DNA of 64,000 bases from Megaustenia siamemsis (taxonomy: Eukaryota > Mollusca > Gastropoda > Stylommatophora > Ariophantidae). Of the stretch, positions 1 to 25,752 are shown piece after piece. The stretch's first letter is position 1; each line of letters starts with the position of its first letter. The notes under the pieces were generated by a model that ran no database searches, had not been told where the DNA came from, and saw nothing but the letters and a program-made list of their open reading frames with translations. Location: contig JAVIAB010000160.1 of assembly GCA_032433765.1 (NCBI GenBank), positions 20,344,115-20,408,114 on the forward strand, in the 5' to 3' direction. Position numbers and translations under genes: made by a program.

Positions 1-180
1 AGAGCACAGGACTACGACAACCACAAATCCATGTCACTTCTTCGGATGAAAGAGATGGGAGTTAAGATGGGCACAGCCATAAAGGGGAAACTTAGTGGGC
101 GTCTAAAAAGACTTATCTATCAACACAGAACTGGAGTTGAGTGTAATGATGAGGACCCGCAAATAACTCAATAACTCTGA
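1..180 (+). mobile_element. LINE family N (RNase H type) 3' fragment
   Basis: Reads RAQDYDNHKSMSLLRMKEMG and on to LKRLIYQHRTGV, matching the end of the RNase H region at 50941-51374. The 3' end is AATAACTC repeated twice, with no poly(A). The left end is cut by the window. Confidence 0.75.
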
Positions 181-229
181 AATGAATTATAATGTAAATT
201 AGCACCATTTCATCATTATTATTCTTCTT

Positions 230-1040
230 CTTTCATTCCTCACTTCCCTTTCAGCGTTGAGGGGAGATATAATTTGCGGTCTTTTGTCCTTCTGTTGGCA
301 TCTGCTGCTGTATATTTTCTAGTGCTTCTAATATTCCGTCGATCCATCTTTTTCGTGGTCAACCCTTGGGTCTGGTGTTCTCACAACATTTATTGAAGGC
401 TCGTTGTGTTATGTTTTAATCACTCTGCCTTCATCACTAATGACATAAAGAAAAGCCTTATTTCTAAAGTTGGCCAATTTACACAAAATATATTAGTTCC
501 CTGCAGAGTTGAGTACCTCATTTTGACCAGGCAAAATATAAATAGATTAGTTGATTACATTACTTTACAAATCTCAAGGTATGAAAAAATAAAAAAAGAA
601 ACCAGAAGTTACAAAACATAGGCTGTGTTAACAATACTTATCTATCTCACTTGTTACAATACAGGTAATTTATCAAACTAATTTGTTTACAACTCCTCCC
701 CCTCCTATCTTACAAATTTTAGGTTTAATGAGGCAACACCGATAACTGTCCATTGAGAGATTATCAAAGCCTGCTTTATTAGAGCCTGCTGTCTTCTTAT
801 CATTTCTTCTGTCTTCCTTGCTTTTGTGTTTCTTTTCAGTGTTCATGAGGTCTTCATAGTAACCTATGTGATGCCTAATTATGTTTTGAAATTTCTGTAT
901 TTGTATTACGGTCCTAAAAATAAATGCATGAAATCTGTCTATAGCTACCCATTTACATAGCTTGTATTTTTTTTCTGTAGTTCTGTTGTAATGTGTCCAT
1001 GCTTCACAATTGTATAGAAAGATGGAACTGAGAAGGCAAC
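230..1040 (-). mobile_element. Degenerate LINE reverse-transcriptase remnants
   Basis: Two minus-strand pieces can be read: KRWIDGILEALENIQQQMPT (about 255-400), a LINE C-terminal type sequence, and FLYNCEAWTHYNRTTEKK (about 910-1020), the conserved YG/NCEAWT stretch after the RT domain. The first piece recurs at 18548-18695. The DNA between (about 421-850) is AT-rich and I see nothing else in it. Confidence 0.45.
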
Positions 1041-1149
1041 ATATTCAGCCTAACTTTATTTACCAAGTTCAAACAGGTCTTGGCCCATGAAAAATTAAAC
1101 CACTCAAAATATGTGTAATCAGTAGATAAAGTTTTGCCACATGCTTATA

Positions 1150-2045
1150 TCATCATCATCATCATGTCCTTCCACAATCTTCTATAGTGCATCTACAGTG
1201 CATCATATCAATTCTGTTGTTGATATTTTTCCATGCCATGACACCAAGCTACCCAGTATTTTAGCTCTTTGTCATCCGTGATCTCTCACTCCTTTTATTT
1301 TTCCAGCTGTAATCAAGTATTTCAACTTTTCTCTTCTCATGATGTGCCCGCAAAATGTTGATTGTTTCTTTCTGATGATTTTTAGTAGCTCCCTTTTAGT
1401 GTTGGCCTCTGAGAATTTCCTCATTGGTCCTTTTAGCTGTCCACGGAACTTTCAACATTCTTCTGAGAAATCCCATCTCTGTGGCCTCTAATCGTCTTTT
1501 CATTTGTTTGTCTACTGTCCATGATTCGCTTCCATAGGTCAGAATTGGTTCTATATTGCACTGATGAACTCTCTTTCTCACTTCTATTGACATAGATTTG
1601 TTGCATAAGATATTTTTCATTTTCTGAAATGCTATTTTGGCCTGAGCTATTCTGCTTTAAATTTCTGTGGTGCATCTCCCATCTGATGTTATTATTGTGC
1701 CCAAGTATTTGAATCATTGCACTTGTTTCAAATGTGTCCAGTTTATTTTTATGCTGCATGATGGTGAAAATTGTTTCTTCTATATGACCATTACTTCTGT
1801 TTTCTTACTATTCAGACTGAGACCTTTCTTGTTGCTTTCTTTTACTATTATGTCTATCATTTCTTGTATTTCATTCTCTGTCTCTGATATTAAGACTGTG
1901 TCATCTGCATATCGCAAATTATTTATGTTGTGACCGGCGACAGAACATAGCCTTGTCTGACTCCTTATTTTATATATTGGAATTGTCCTGTTTGGTTGCC
2001 AATTCGTATAGCTGTTTGTTGCCAGTACATGTTTTTTACATATTT
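1150..2045 (-). mobile_element. LINE family A2 3' part
   Basis: Minus strand carries the end of an RT, an ADDT-type region with stops, the CNIEPILTYGSESWTVDKQM segment, and a C-terminus ending in a (CAT)n-type tail. It is interrupted by several frameshifts. A second A2 copy in the opposite orientation inserted into its upstream part at 2057/2058. Confidence 0.75.
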
Positions 2046-2057
2046 ATTACTTAATAA

Positions 2058-2540
2058 AATGAAAAATATCTTATGCAACAAATCTATGTCAATAAAAATG
2101 AGAAAGAGAGTTCATCGATGCTATATAGAACCAATTCTGACCTATGGAAGCGAATCATGGACAATAGACAAACAAATGAAAAGACGATTAGAGGCCACAG
2201 AGATGGGATTTCTCAGAAGAATGTTGAAAGTTCCCTGGACAGCTAAAAAGACCAATGAGAAAGTTCTCAAAGAGGCCAACACAAAAAGGGAGCTCTTAAA
2301 AAACATTAGAAAGAAGCAATCAACATTTTTTGGGCACATCATGAGAAGAGGAAAGTTGGAATACTTGGTTACAACTGGCAAAATAAAAGGAAAGAGAGAT
2401 CGTGGACGACAAAGAGAGAAAATACTGGATAGCTTGGTGTCATGGCATGGAAAACAGTCAACAACAGAACTCATACTGTGGATAGAAGATTGTGGAAGGA
2501 CATGATCACCAACGGCAACCGGTATGGCACATGATGATGA
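2058..2540 (+). mobile_element. LINE family A2, 5'-truncated insertion with 12-bp TSD
   Basis: 483 bp flanked by ATTACTTAATAA (2046-2057 and 2541-2552). It encodes CYIEPILTYGSESWTIDKQM and on through GHIMRRGKLEYLVTTGKIKG, a LINE ORF2 C-terminus, and ends in a short ATG repeat tail. With the opposite-strand copy at 1150-2045 it forms an inverted repeat with arms of about 470 bp. Confidence 0.88.
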
Positions 2541-2630
2541 ATTACTTAATAAGATCAACCTAAAACTGAGTAGACTATCAGTGTTTTCCTGCTCAACATT
2601 ATACACCTCTCCTTCCCCCCAAAGAGCATC

Positions 2631-2815
2631 ACACCAAGTGGCACATAGGGAATATGGTGTTTGCGACCATAATTTTTGGTGTAATGTAGTTGATATTACA
2701 CCAGTGCCACTTTACTTTCCCAGAAAAAAAATCCGGTACCCATTTAAGGCTGGGTTAACCTGGAAGCTCTTTCCTTTGTAGTCCAGTTCACTAACCACTG
2801 AGCTATCGCGGTTCC
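2631..2815 (-). repeat. tRNA-derived SINE (SINE1)
   Basis: Minus strand begins with a Pol III A-box-like GATAGCTCAGTGGTTAG, continues through the body segment AATGGGTACCGG-like, and ends near CACTTGG. The B box is partly lost. Confidence 0.75.
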
Positions 2816-3177
2816 CTCAATATTATAAACCATACATAAAATATGAACACAGTTACACACTACATTTATCAGATCTACCTTATATCTAACACTGCTTCTC
2901 TCAATAAGCAGGAATGAGTTACTGGTAGAATCCTTGCTTGCTTTTTGTATCCAGTGGGACAACTTGCCTGCAAGTGTAGATAAATTAAACTGTAACGGTT
3001 GTTATGGTAGCCTGTGAGCTGAGGTCTCTGGCCACTTTAACAGTTAAAGAACATGGTAGATAGAGTACTGCTGACCAACTCAACATTTATTTTGTGAATC
3101 TAAAGCTCTCTCTCAGATCTATATCAAATTAATTTAACTCCCCTGTTGGGGATTTTAATACCCCAATCAATTACAAA

Positions 3178-5292
3178 CAACAATTCAGATCATCATTAAT
3201 AGATGTAAGAACATACAGAGGTGCTGATGTTAATAGTGACCCCAACCTGTGCATTGGGAAAATAAGATTACAATTTAAAAGCCAACAGAAGAGATCAAGT
3301 ACACATAAAATTGATAGTCGTAAACTGAAAGATGAAGCCATCAAGAAAGATTTTAATATAGAGCTAAGTAATTGTTATGCAGCACTCGGTGAAATAGACT
3401 TAGATATCAATGAAATGTGGGACTCACAGAGCAAAATACTAATGACAGCAGCAGAATCAAGTGCAGGACTGAAGAAAATGGAAAAATGAGCTTGGATTTC
3501 AGACACTACATGGAAATACATCAAAGAAAGAAGAGAAGCGAGCCATGACTAATGTAAAGACAGATCTTGGAAAGGCCCTGGCAAAAGCAACATACAAAGA
3601 ATTAGACAACAAAGTAAAAAGTTCAGCAAGAAGAGATACAAGAGCTTATATAGACAATTTGGCAGAGAAAGCAGAGACAGCTGTAATTACAGGAGACAGC
3701 AGAACTCTCTATACTGTACAAAAGATGCTGACAAACACCTATACATCCAGTGGAACACCAATTCTAGACAAATCTGGATTAATGCTAACAACAAGCGCAG
3801 ACATAAAAGCCCGTTGGGCGGAACACTTCAAAGAAATTCTTAACCGTCCACTACCCCACAGTTTAATAGATTTTGAAGCTGAAACACCAGCAGCAGAATT
3901 AGATGTAAATTTAGATGACTTCACCTTGAGTGAAATAGAAACCACCTTAAAGCTTTAAGAATAACCAATAACAAGGCTGCTGCAGAGGATAAGTTAACAG
4001 CTGAGATACTCAAGGCAATTGATAGCCATAATTTAATACATCTCCAGAAAATGTTCAACATCATTTGGAAAGCAGAGAAGACGCCTCATAAATGGAAAAA
4101 AGGAATCATTGTGAAGATTCCAAAAAAGGGCAATTTTAGAGATTATAAGAACTGGAGAGGAGTGACACTTTTGTCAGTTGCCTCAAAGTTATTCTGCAAA
4201 ATCATCCTAAATAGAATAAAGGATTCAATAGATACAGTAATGCGTGAAGAACAGGCTGGGTTTAGTAAAAGGAGAAGCTGCATTGACCACATTTTTACTC
4301 TACGACCTATATTGGAGGAATACATTGAGAAGCAAAAACCTTTTGTACTTAACTTCATCGACTTCAAAAAAGCATTTTACAGTATTCATCGAGATTCTTT
4401 GTGGAAAATTCTGATGGCTTACCATAAAAAATCATAAATATTATTAAAGACATGTATGATGGTTACACATGTGCAGTTCAAACAGAGGAAGGACTGAGCA
4501 AATGTTTCCCAATATTGGGCTTGAGATCAACCATGAAAAGACTAGTCATGAAAAGCTTAATTCCAACAGACGACAAGATATACATGGAGAACAAACCAGT
4601 GGAAGAGGTTGATCACTTTATCTATCTTGGAAGTCACATTGATCGAGAAGGGGATACAAGAAAAGAAATTAGAATCAGAATAACTAAAGCAGCAATGTCT
4701 TTCAGAAGCCTTGAAAAGTTGTGGAAATCAATACTCATCAGCACAAAACAAAACTTAGACTATTCAAATCAAATGTACTATCAGCCCTTACGTATGCGTG
4801 TGAAAGCTGGAAAACAACAAGAGATATAGAAACAAAGTTGAACGCATTCGAAAATAAATGTCTAAGGAAAATACTTGGTATAGCGTGGAACGAATTCAAA
4901 ACAAACGAGGAAATTAGAGAAATCGCCAATCAACCACTAATATCTTCAGTAATAAAGAAAAGACAATGGTTATATGTTGGACATGTGATGAGAAGAGATA
5001 ATAATCAAATAGCAAGGCAAGCCCTCAAGTGGGAAACAACAGGTAAGAGAAAAAGAGGATGACCCAAAGAGACACTGAGAAGAACATTGATGAGAGAGGC
5101 AAGAGCAGCAGGAATCGGCTCCCTCAATGAGATAGAGCTGCTTGCACAGAACAGAGACAAATGGCGAGATTTGATAAAATATCTTTAAAAGAATTAAAAA
5201 CTGCTAGAACAAAAATTCAGATAAGAGAAGGAGTATCTTGGTCTACGCCCTATGGGCCGGCTACGGCTCGAAAGGTCAATAGATAGATAGAT
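3178..5292 (+). mobile_element. LINE family B copy with 13-bp TSD
   Basis: 2115 bp flanked by AATCAATTACAAA (3165-3177 and 5293-5305). Plus-strand pieces in order: end of the endonuclease (TYRGADVNSDPNLC), a linker (AYIDNLAEKAETAVITGDSR), RT motifs (EEQAGFSKRRSCIDHIFTLR; VLNFIDFKKAF), then the C-terminal region (FIYLGSHIDREGD; YACESWKTTRD). The YADD-region is deleted and there are several frame breaks. The 3' tail is (GATA)n after the block CGGCTCGAAAGGTCAATAG. 5'-truncated and inactive. Confidence 0.88.
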
Positions 5293-5431
5293 AGAATCAA
5301 TTACAAATTATAAGTTTTATTTTATTTCATAGACTTTTTATATATTAAAGTCAAAATATTCTATTTGCTCATCAGTGTCAATGTAGACTGTGTTATCATT
5401 ACTTTCTGTCTATAGTTGGTTGGGAGTACCA

Positions 5432-5730
5432 ACCCTCTGATCTTCTGCACTTTTACTGTTCCCTCAAATCTATTTTACTGCCCACCCTCTGATCTTCTGC
5501 ACTTTTACTGTTCCCTCAAATCTGTTGTACTGCCCACCCTCTGATCTTCTGCACTTATACTGTTCCCTCAAATCTGTTGTACTGCCCACCCTCTGATCTT
5601 CTGCACTTATACTGTTCCCTCAAATCTGCTGTACTGCCCACCCTCTGATCTTCTGCACTTATCCTGTTCCCTCAAATCTGTTGTACTGCCCACCCTCTGA
5701 TCTTCTGCACTTATACTGTTCACTATAAAA
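5432..5730. repeat. Minisatellite, 52-bp unit, about 5.7 copies
   Basis: The unit contains ACCCTCTGATCTTCTGCACT and recurs at 5432, 5484, 5536, 5588, 5640 and 5692. Copies differ at few positions. Confidence 0.92.
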
Positions 5731-6171
5731 TAGTTTTCTTTAGCACACACTGATCCACCATACAAATCAATGTCAAGCCCATTTCAGCTGTGATCTAAAT
5801 AGCAAAACTATATATTTACCTGTCATACTGGATAGTGCCAGCACCTTTACCTCCGTGTAATCTTTTATTTAGTGCTTCACCCACACTTGTGAAATTCCTT
5901 CCCTCCAATCACAGTGTAATAGCTAGGATTTATAGGTAGCAGGCACAATTTTTTTTTCTATACCCTTATTCCACCCTCCCACATACTTTAGATAGAGACA
6001 AGCAGAGCTGTCCTAAAAAGGTCTGTTCAGACATTCAGGTGCTACAAAACCAAATGCTGCTTTGTACTAATAACAGATGGGCCTACAGTCTGTGACACTT
6101 ATATGAAGTTTGAACATTATCATTGCCTTTGTATCCGGACCTTTTGTTATGCAGTATGCCCATCAATAGAG

Positions 6172-6375
6172 GTCAGGTTCTATCCTCATCGACGGCTTCC
6201 GGGTTCACCTAGCCTTAAATGAGTACCGGAATTTTCTGGGAAAGTAAAGCGGTGCAGGCATAATACCAACTACATTACCCTAAAAATCATGTGCCAAAAG
6301 TCTGTAAAAATTATGGCCACTAACACCATAATCTATATATGCCACTTGGCATGACGGGGCTCTTCACTTTTATTT
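6172..6375 (+). repeat. SINE1 copy lacking its tRNA head
   Basis: Begins near a decayed B box (GTCAGGTTCTATCC), then the shared body (GAGTACCGGAATTTTCTGGG) and end (CACTTGGCATGACGGGGC). Confidence 0.75.
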
Positions 6376-8089
6376 TTTTTTTTTACTTATGTCCATCAAT
6401 AACAAGATTTTTTTGAGAGATGAATTTGTTCCTTAGCAAAAAAGTGTGTATATGAGATTTAACTCTTAAGATTTCTATGTGTGACTGTTTACGATACCGC
6501 ATTAAAAATTACTACCACTTAAATTTGATTATTTAGTTATAGAAGGCCCCTGTATCACTGCAAACGAATTAAAATCCATAACTGCTCAACCACCCGTGCC
6601 AGCGTAATCATCCGGATTAATATGTCATCTCCCAAACAAAGAAAGGTAACTGTAGTCCCCATCGTAGCAGTCTCAGCACATGCCAAAAGACATAAGGCGA
6701 AACCACGCAGAAAATGAACACAGCCAACTGTTCCCTGTCATATGATATCATCATTCATCGTAAACAATTGGAATATCGAGACATGATCAAAACGGATGAG
6801 ACACTGAGCACTTAACTCAGTAGCTCCTGCAACAAGCCGAACTTTGAATATGAGGAAACTGCAACAAGGAACACTTTTCATGCATAGCCTTCAATTGTTC
6901 CCACCGCCTATCCATAATATACGGGAAGTTCATGTCCTCTTTAAAATGATGATCGGCGTATTAAAAAATTTTTTTTTTTTTAATGTATAGCGCTTGATAA
7001 TGTTAGGCCATCGTTGTTGATTCCAATTCCGAACATTTAGTCACACAGTTAGTCGTTAGATTATTCCCCTCGCACATCAATTAACAGACCAAAAGATTAT
7101 CGTACGGCCGGTCTAGGAATGTATGATGAGCCATTATGATGACGTAGCACACAAAAATGTCGTACACACAATTTCGCTCCCTTTAGATTCCTAATTACTC
7201 TAGTGAAAGCAGCTTACGACGAACAACACACGGTGCAAATTTCCTAAAGAGATAAAACTGTGGCTGACGAAGCACTTTACATTAATAAGTAACATGGAAA
7301 TAACTTGTGTCAAGGAATTCCAACAACGGTCATGAACATCACCAATGTGACGTAAAGCGCAGATCAAGTCTAAATGTTGGAAGGTCGCATTCACAACACT
7401 TGATTTGTCAAAAAGGGACTGTTGCCAGCGTACAACTTCACTTTAGTGGCACATATGTAATAAGTAGATCATCATTTATACTTAAACGCAGAAAAGTACA
7501 ACGGAGAACTGGAATTAATCAGATCCCGATTGCATTTTCTGCAGCGATCGAGAGAACGTGACCTAGATCCACCATCTTTGCAACGTAAGTCCTACCACTT
7601 AAATGTAACATTACATGTTCTAAAAATAGTAATCTCTCTGAACTTGTGACACACAGCCGTGTGTTCACACTAGGTGAGACTGAGACACAGGTACTCGGAA
7701 TTCCTGGCTCAGGTCGATTTTTTTTTTCTTTTGCTTTCGCCAGCTTTTACCTCTGGATAAGTCCCTAGAAACTAAGAACTGAATTTTACGTGTTAATCCA
7801 TTATTCCCTGGCAGAGATGTGGACAGGGGCCCCTCGCCACACAGGCATGTAACTCAGTCTTCAGAGGTACTCATTTTTTTCAATTGATGAGTAATTGATG
7901 TTTCAAGCTAGGCCTTGCTTCTGAGACCAGGGGTGGTTGCTGCAGAGAGAGATCACAAATTGGAAATCCCAACTGGTGCAGCCAGGATTTGAGCTCACAA
8001 ACTCTTTGTCTCGAGACCAACATCTTGATTCAAGACCAACCAGTCTCCCAGGTTGATTCATGACCTACGCCTGACCCCATAGACCATAC
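6376..8089. other. No gene recognised
   Basis: AT-rich, with poly(T)/poly(A) tracts. A 48-codon minus-strand open stretch near 6818-6960 (NFPYIMDRRWEQLKAMHEKC in part) looks protein-like but matches nothing I know. A segment near 6549-6600 (CACTGCAAACGAATTAAAAT) recurs at 33037-33090. 7960-8060 on the minus strand weakly resembles a tRNA-SINE head. Confidence 0.4.
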
Positions 8090-8480
8090 GTGTTACAATG
8101 TCTATATCGGTAAGATTGCTATATGTCCGTCTGTATGTTCGGCCACCTCATAGCATAATTTGCTGTGTTTCCCAAGTCACAAAGGGTTGTTTTGATGTGA
8201 TGTCAGCAAAGACCAAGGAAACTTCCTTGGTCACAGTCATTAAAAAAAAAAAAAACAATTTCTTTAAAATTAGCAATATCTCTTTTGCATTGTATGTACA
8301 TGATCACATCTCACAAAATGGGGAAACAATTTTTAATTTCTAAAAAAAAAAATAAAAATAAATAAATAAATAAAATTCTCTATAATTAATAGGAAAAAAT
8401 TCATCACTCAGGGGTCACCAGAAGTATTAATTTGGAAGGTACATTGGGAGGTGGGTGGGTGAGGGGGTAGGAAAAGATGT
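8090..8480. repeat. Unclassified dispersed repeat (copy 1)
   Basis: Similar by eye to 41390-41700: both run through GTTACAAAGG / GTCACAAAGG, a poly(A) run, AATTTCTTTAAAATTAGC-like sequence, then CACCAGAAG and a G-rich end. No coding potential seen. Confidence 0.5.
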
Positions 8481-8880
8481 TTGACCACTGCAAAATGCCA
8501 AATTATGAAGACTTTGTGTTTAAATGTTGTAATTTATAAGATAGTATTGTAATCTAGGGTTAAGTAAAGGAGAGTTGTGCAATGTCAACCTCATGTTCTC
8601 ATCCATGCTGCACTTGATCCAGTGTAACAATGTGAACTTGGTTATAACAAGCAATGAATGCAGTAGATAACTAGGGCTCGCTATGTTTCTTACTACATTC
8701 TTTACAATTTGTATGCCCATTATATTTGTCAGTTTATTCCATATAGTCCACTGTAATCTTGGCATTACATTATATATTATGTCCACACGGGTCAGTAAGG
8801 TTGAAATGTAACAATAACATAGTCTGGTGTGTTTAAAATGACCAACTTCCTTGAATTCTTAATCTGCAATATCAACAAAC

Positions 8881-21995
<13,115 letters not shown>

Positions 21996-22059
21996 ATTTT
22001 GTATCTACACCTGGAAATTTTTTTTTTTTAAAAACAGTCGTCAATTATTTCTCATCAGG

Positions 22060-22260
22060 GGTTGGTGAACCAGATTACCAAGGATAACAAGTCCAGTTCT
22101 ACCCTGACAGATTGCTTCTAGGTTTACCTAGGCTTAAGTTGGCACCAGCTTTTTCTGAAAAAGAAAGGTGACACTGGCATATTACCTACATTACCTAAAA
22201 ATATGCTGATGGTCAAGAAATATGAGTATTAACACCATTTTCCAGTACACCATAGCTCAT
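22060..22260 (+). repeat. SINE1 copy, diverged
   Basis: Recognisable body (GGTTTACCTAGGCTTAAGTT, CATTACCTAAAAATATG) and end (TAACACCATTTTCC). It lies just upstream of the TRMT13 start codon. Confidence 0.6.
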
Positions 22261-22261
22261 G

Positions 22262-22879
22262 ATTGAGTACTTTCTCTCTTTCAGTTCTGATTGTTCATTT
22301 TTGTAGCCTAATATTTATAGTTTAATAAGAAAAAAAAAACAAAGGAAAGGAAAGGAATGCCACTGATCATTTTGGTGAATAACCTTCACAGACAAAGATG
22401 AAAAGAATTTGGCTTTGTAATTTTAATGTTAAGAAACATGTAAACATGCCTGAATAAATACAGTTAGTCTACATGACTCAGACAATGTAATTCAAAATAA
22501 ATATTTAGAAGGAAAATTAAAGACCACTTTTAGTTGATTTACCTTATGTCAGGATTAACGTTTAGAGTTCAAATATAAAAGAGACCTTTATCTAAAACAC
22601 CACAACATCAACAGTGCACAGCAGCAGACAGCACTGTCAAGAAAGTTTGTTCTGAAGTGAGACTTAAAACAGGAATACTATCGTAAGTGGTTTCACTGTT
22701 GTAACATCAAAACAAATAACACCTGGAACTAAAAGCATATCTTCCACCTATGTCCAACCCACAAGGAAACAGTGTCAAATTTAGCCAAAGAGTGAAACAA
22801 AGCCAGAAACAATAGACCACCCATCATGAGCAAGAGTGAACAGTCAGCTTCATCATGGAACACATCTGACTTCATGAAC
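22262..22879. other. TRMT13 upstream region, nothing recognised
   Basis: Should contain the TRMT13 5' UTR and promoter, but I see no clear motif. Confidence 0.4.
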
Positions 22880-22883
22880 CAAC

Positions 22884-23999
22884 TGTTGCAGGACTTCTTC
22901 ATGCTTCTTTCTGACTTACTACTTGTTCTTTCCTTGGAGACACACATATATAACTCATCAACCTTTTTAAACAAGTATAAACAACGTTTTTATTGGTGTT
23001 ACTTGACATAGCCTATCGGCGATGATGAATTGTCAAATAACGTTTGTGTGTGGCAGTTTCGTATTCATAAAGTTCTATCTGTGGTTATCTATCTATCTTG
23101 TTGACCGTTTACTCCGTATAGTATTCTTAAGTACATCTGCCTGTCTCTTTCTGATAGTGCTGAGGAACTAGTATCTGAATGTGCTCAGTCTGGCCGAGTG
23201 TGGCCGAATTGTATCGAGTCTGGCTGAGTGTAGCCGAGTCTCACTGAGTGTAGCTGAATGTCTCTCTGAGTCTCTGGCCGACCGTCCGTTTCAGTCAAGC
23301 CCTGGCTTCTTAGTCTTCCTCTAGCTACTGCCCCTCGCCAAAGCATTCTGGGCATCTCTAGTTCCCAGGGTCTCAGCGTTAAGTCCCCGGTGACCACACC
23401 CCCCGACCACTGATACGGCCTAACCTACGTCTGTTGACCGTCACTACTTCTTAACTCCGCCTTTCTTGACCATGTCCATAGTTTATTACTTTAATCGACA
23501 ACCTGTCAATCTTCTCAAACCTTTTCCCACAACTAAAAACCTACAACATAACTCCTCCCTTGGCCCTTTGTTTTACGCGGGGCAGTTTAATTGTCCGCTT
23601 TCATCTCAGGTCTTCTCTGGACTTCAAGGCGTCCGCCGATATAAGAGTTTCCGGTCTAGTCTTAGTGATACTCTACTCCGTGTCCACACCTGCGCGACTG
23701 GAGCTTATCAACTGCTTCGTCGCGTTACATAACTTACAAGCTTCAGACTGGACATATGTGCGCCTATACCTGTAATCTAAGAGTTGATTACGACTCAGCG
23801 GCTGAGTTGGGTAGACTTAACGTCTCCTTGCTAATCCTCTGAAGATTGTCTTTTCTACGCCGCCTAAAACTATCCTACCTCAACGCCGCCTAAAACTATC
23901 CTACCTCACATCGTCATCGCATCATTCTTTTATTCTTCTGTCTATCGTCATATTCTTCTATTCTTCCATTATCGCCCATGACTGAGTCACACTGTAACA
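22884..23999 (-). repeat. 3' LTR of the gypsy element
   Basis: 1116 bp bounded by TGTTGC and GTAACA on the plus strand. It contains a 26-bp tandem duplication near 23869-23920 and an AATAAA candidate on the minus strand (22989-22994) about 105 bp before the LTR end. Short ORFs inside it are identical to those in the other LTR. Confidence 0.95.
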
Positions 24000-24011
24000 T
24001 TTATCTCCCTC
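24000..24011 (-). other. Candidate polypurine tract
   Basis: Immediately inside the 3' LTR. The minus strand reads GAGGGAGATAAA, purine-rich with one T, where plus-strand priming is expected. Confidence 0.6.
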
Positions 24012-25752
24012 AACATTTCAGTTGAATTGATATATTCATAGATCAATTTAACTCAAAATAAAAACATAGTGTGACTGCTCTCTTTCTACTTCCTTAATGG
24101 GCTAACTAATTTCCTTTTTCTCATTGTACATCAATTATTACAACAATTAGAAATACAAATTCAACATCTATAAACTGGAATCTCAAAAGAAAAATCCATC
24201 ATGTATACAATCATCTTACAACATCGCTCTGCCATGCCACTTTGTTTTGCTTTGAAGCCTCTGACTAACGTGACGTCACTCTGGACCTAGCCTGAATGTA
24301 GGCCAGCTAAATTGAGGTCATCGTCTGTTTTGTCTATGTCTAACCCACATTTCTTTCCGTCTATTAATTTAAACTGGTAGGTTCTGTAATTGGTGTTTAC
24401 ATATACAACATTCATAATTCTACAACAATATCATGACATTCAATAAACATCTTTGCGACACAATATGTGTCTCATGTATGCAAAACATTTTGTGGAAACA
24501 TCAATTCTGAAATATTTAAGGCTCGATCGGCTTTCGCACTGTACTCTCTTAATTGCCTAATAGAGTGTTTAGTCTTTCTTCGGCATCATATCTGTGCCAC
24601 TTCTGAAAAAGAAACAGGACCCGTCTACTATGTTCTCTTATTCTCCCTGAACACGTGCTCTTCTGGCACGGCTAATAAAGTTGTCTGCATAGCAATACGC
24701 TTTCTTACAGAACCTCTTAGCCACAGGCTTAATTTACTGGTCCACTCTTGTCGGGTCGAAAGCCTTCTTATGTGTTCTCTCTCACCACATATTCCTAAAT
24801 TTATTTTAGGCAATTCTCTCCGTCTACATATAATTACATTTTCATAAAATTGTCTTTTTAAAAAATGTGCATCTCACATGTTTCTCCTCAAATCATACAC
24901 ACAACAATTTTGGACAGACCGAACATTGAAGCATAGAAGTAATCACAAACACATAGCAATCAAAATTATGACTTAAACTTGATACAGAATCTAGTCTGTC
25001 TAGACTTACATAAGAAAATATCCACAACACACTTCATACACACTTCTGTACATCTCACAGTGCTGTTCCACACTTGGAATCCCTATATAGAGTCTCTCCA
25101 ACTCGGGTCACTGACTCTCTCTTCTTAGTTCCCTATGTTTTTCTCTCCATGAATACTCTATTTTCTGTAAATTCTGAGTTCTCATAACTCGACTCAAACT
25201 TTTTAAACCGATGTAAACATGGCTACCATTTTGTTTGTTTACTTCAGGTGACTCACTAACATCTTCATACATATAGTTCTGTCTCCTCATTAAGGCAACA
25301 GTACCTTTACAGACTCATACTCATCATTCAGTGCACACTGACATTATACCTATAGAATTTGTCTAAAAGTTAGTAGACTCATATAACATTATTAGCTACA
25401 ACATCCAAAATATGAAATAGCAAGAAAACTCAATTATTACATCTTGTCACCTTCTGGGGCTGATTCTATGACTAATTTATATCTCTTCTCATTCTCTTTA
25501 CTGACGGGCTTACTTTACTTCCCTCAAACTTCATATCGTATGGTCATAGATCTCCAGGTTCATACAAACAATTCCCTGATTAAATTATGCCTGTGCAGTA
25601 ACACTCTATTATTCAAGTGTTTCTAAGTCCCTTGCCGGACATAATGATTATGTGGATAGTTAACTATACTCTCCACTTGTACACCCTTCCTATCAATAAG
25701 TAACATTATCAGTCAGATGAACCTATGAATCTATGTATATTGTCTTACCAAT
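24012..25752 (-). other. Long non-coding stretch between Pol and 3' LTR
   Basis: About 1.74 kb inside the gypsy element, where an env-like gene would lie if present. Only short ORFs (up to about 60 codons on the coding strand) are seen, with no recognisable domain, so I read it as untranslated. Confidence 0.6.

Noticed and set aside
2142..2606. 154-aa minus-strand ORF
   Set aside because: It is the antisense of the A2 LINE copy at 2058-2540.
5432..5730. CRISPR-like array
   Set aside because: The 52-bp units are contiguous with no unique spacers, and the context is animal nuclear DNA; it is a minisatellite.
23185..23775. 70-, 88- and 71-aa ORFs, repeated at 32159-32749
   Set aside because: They are short chance frames inside the two LTRs, so their perfect duplication reflects the LTRs, not a gene family.
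24467..24847. 126-aa plus-strand ORF as an env or accessory gene of the gypsy element
   Set aside because: It is antisense to the element's genes and shows no signal peptide, transmembrane or Env-like features.
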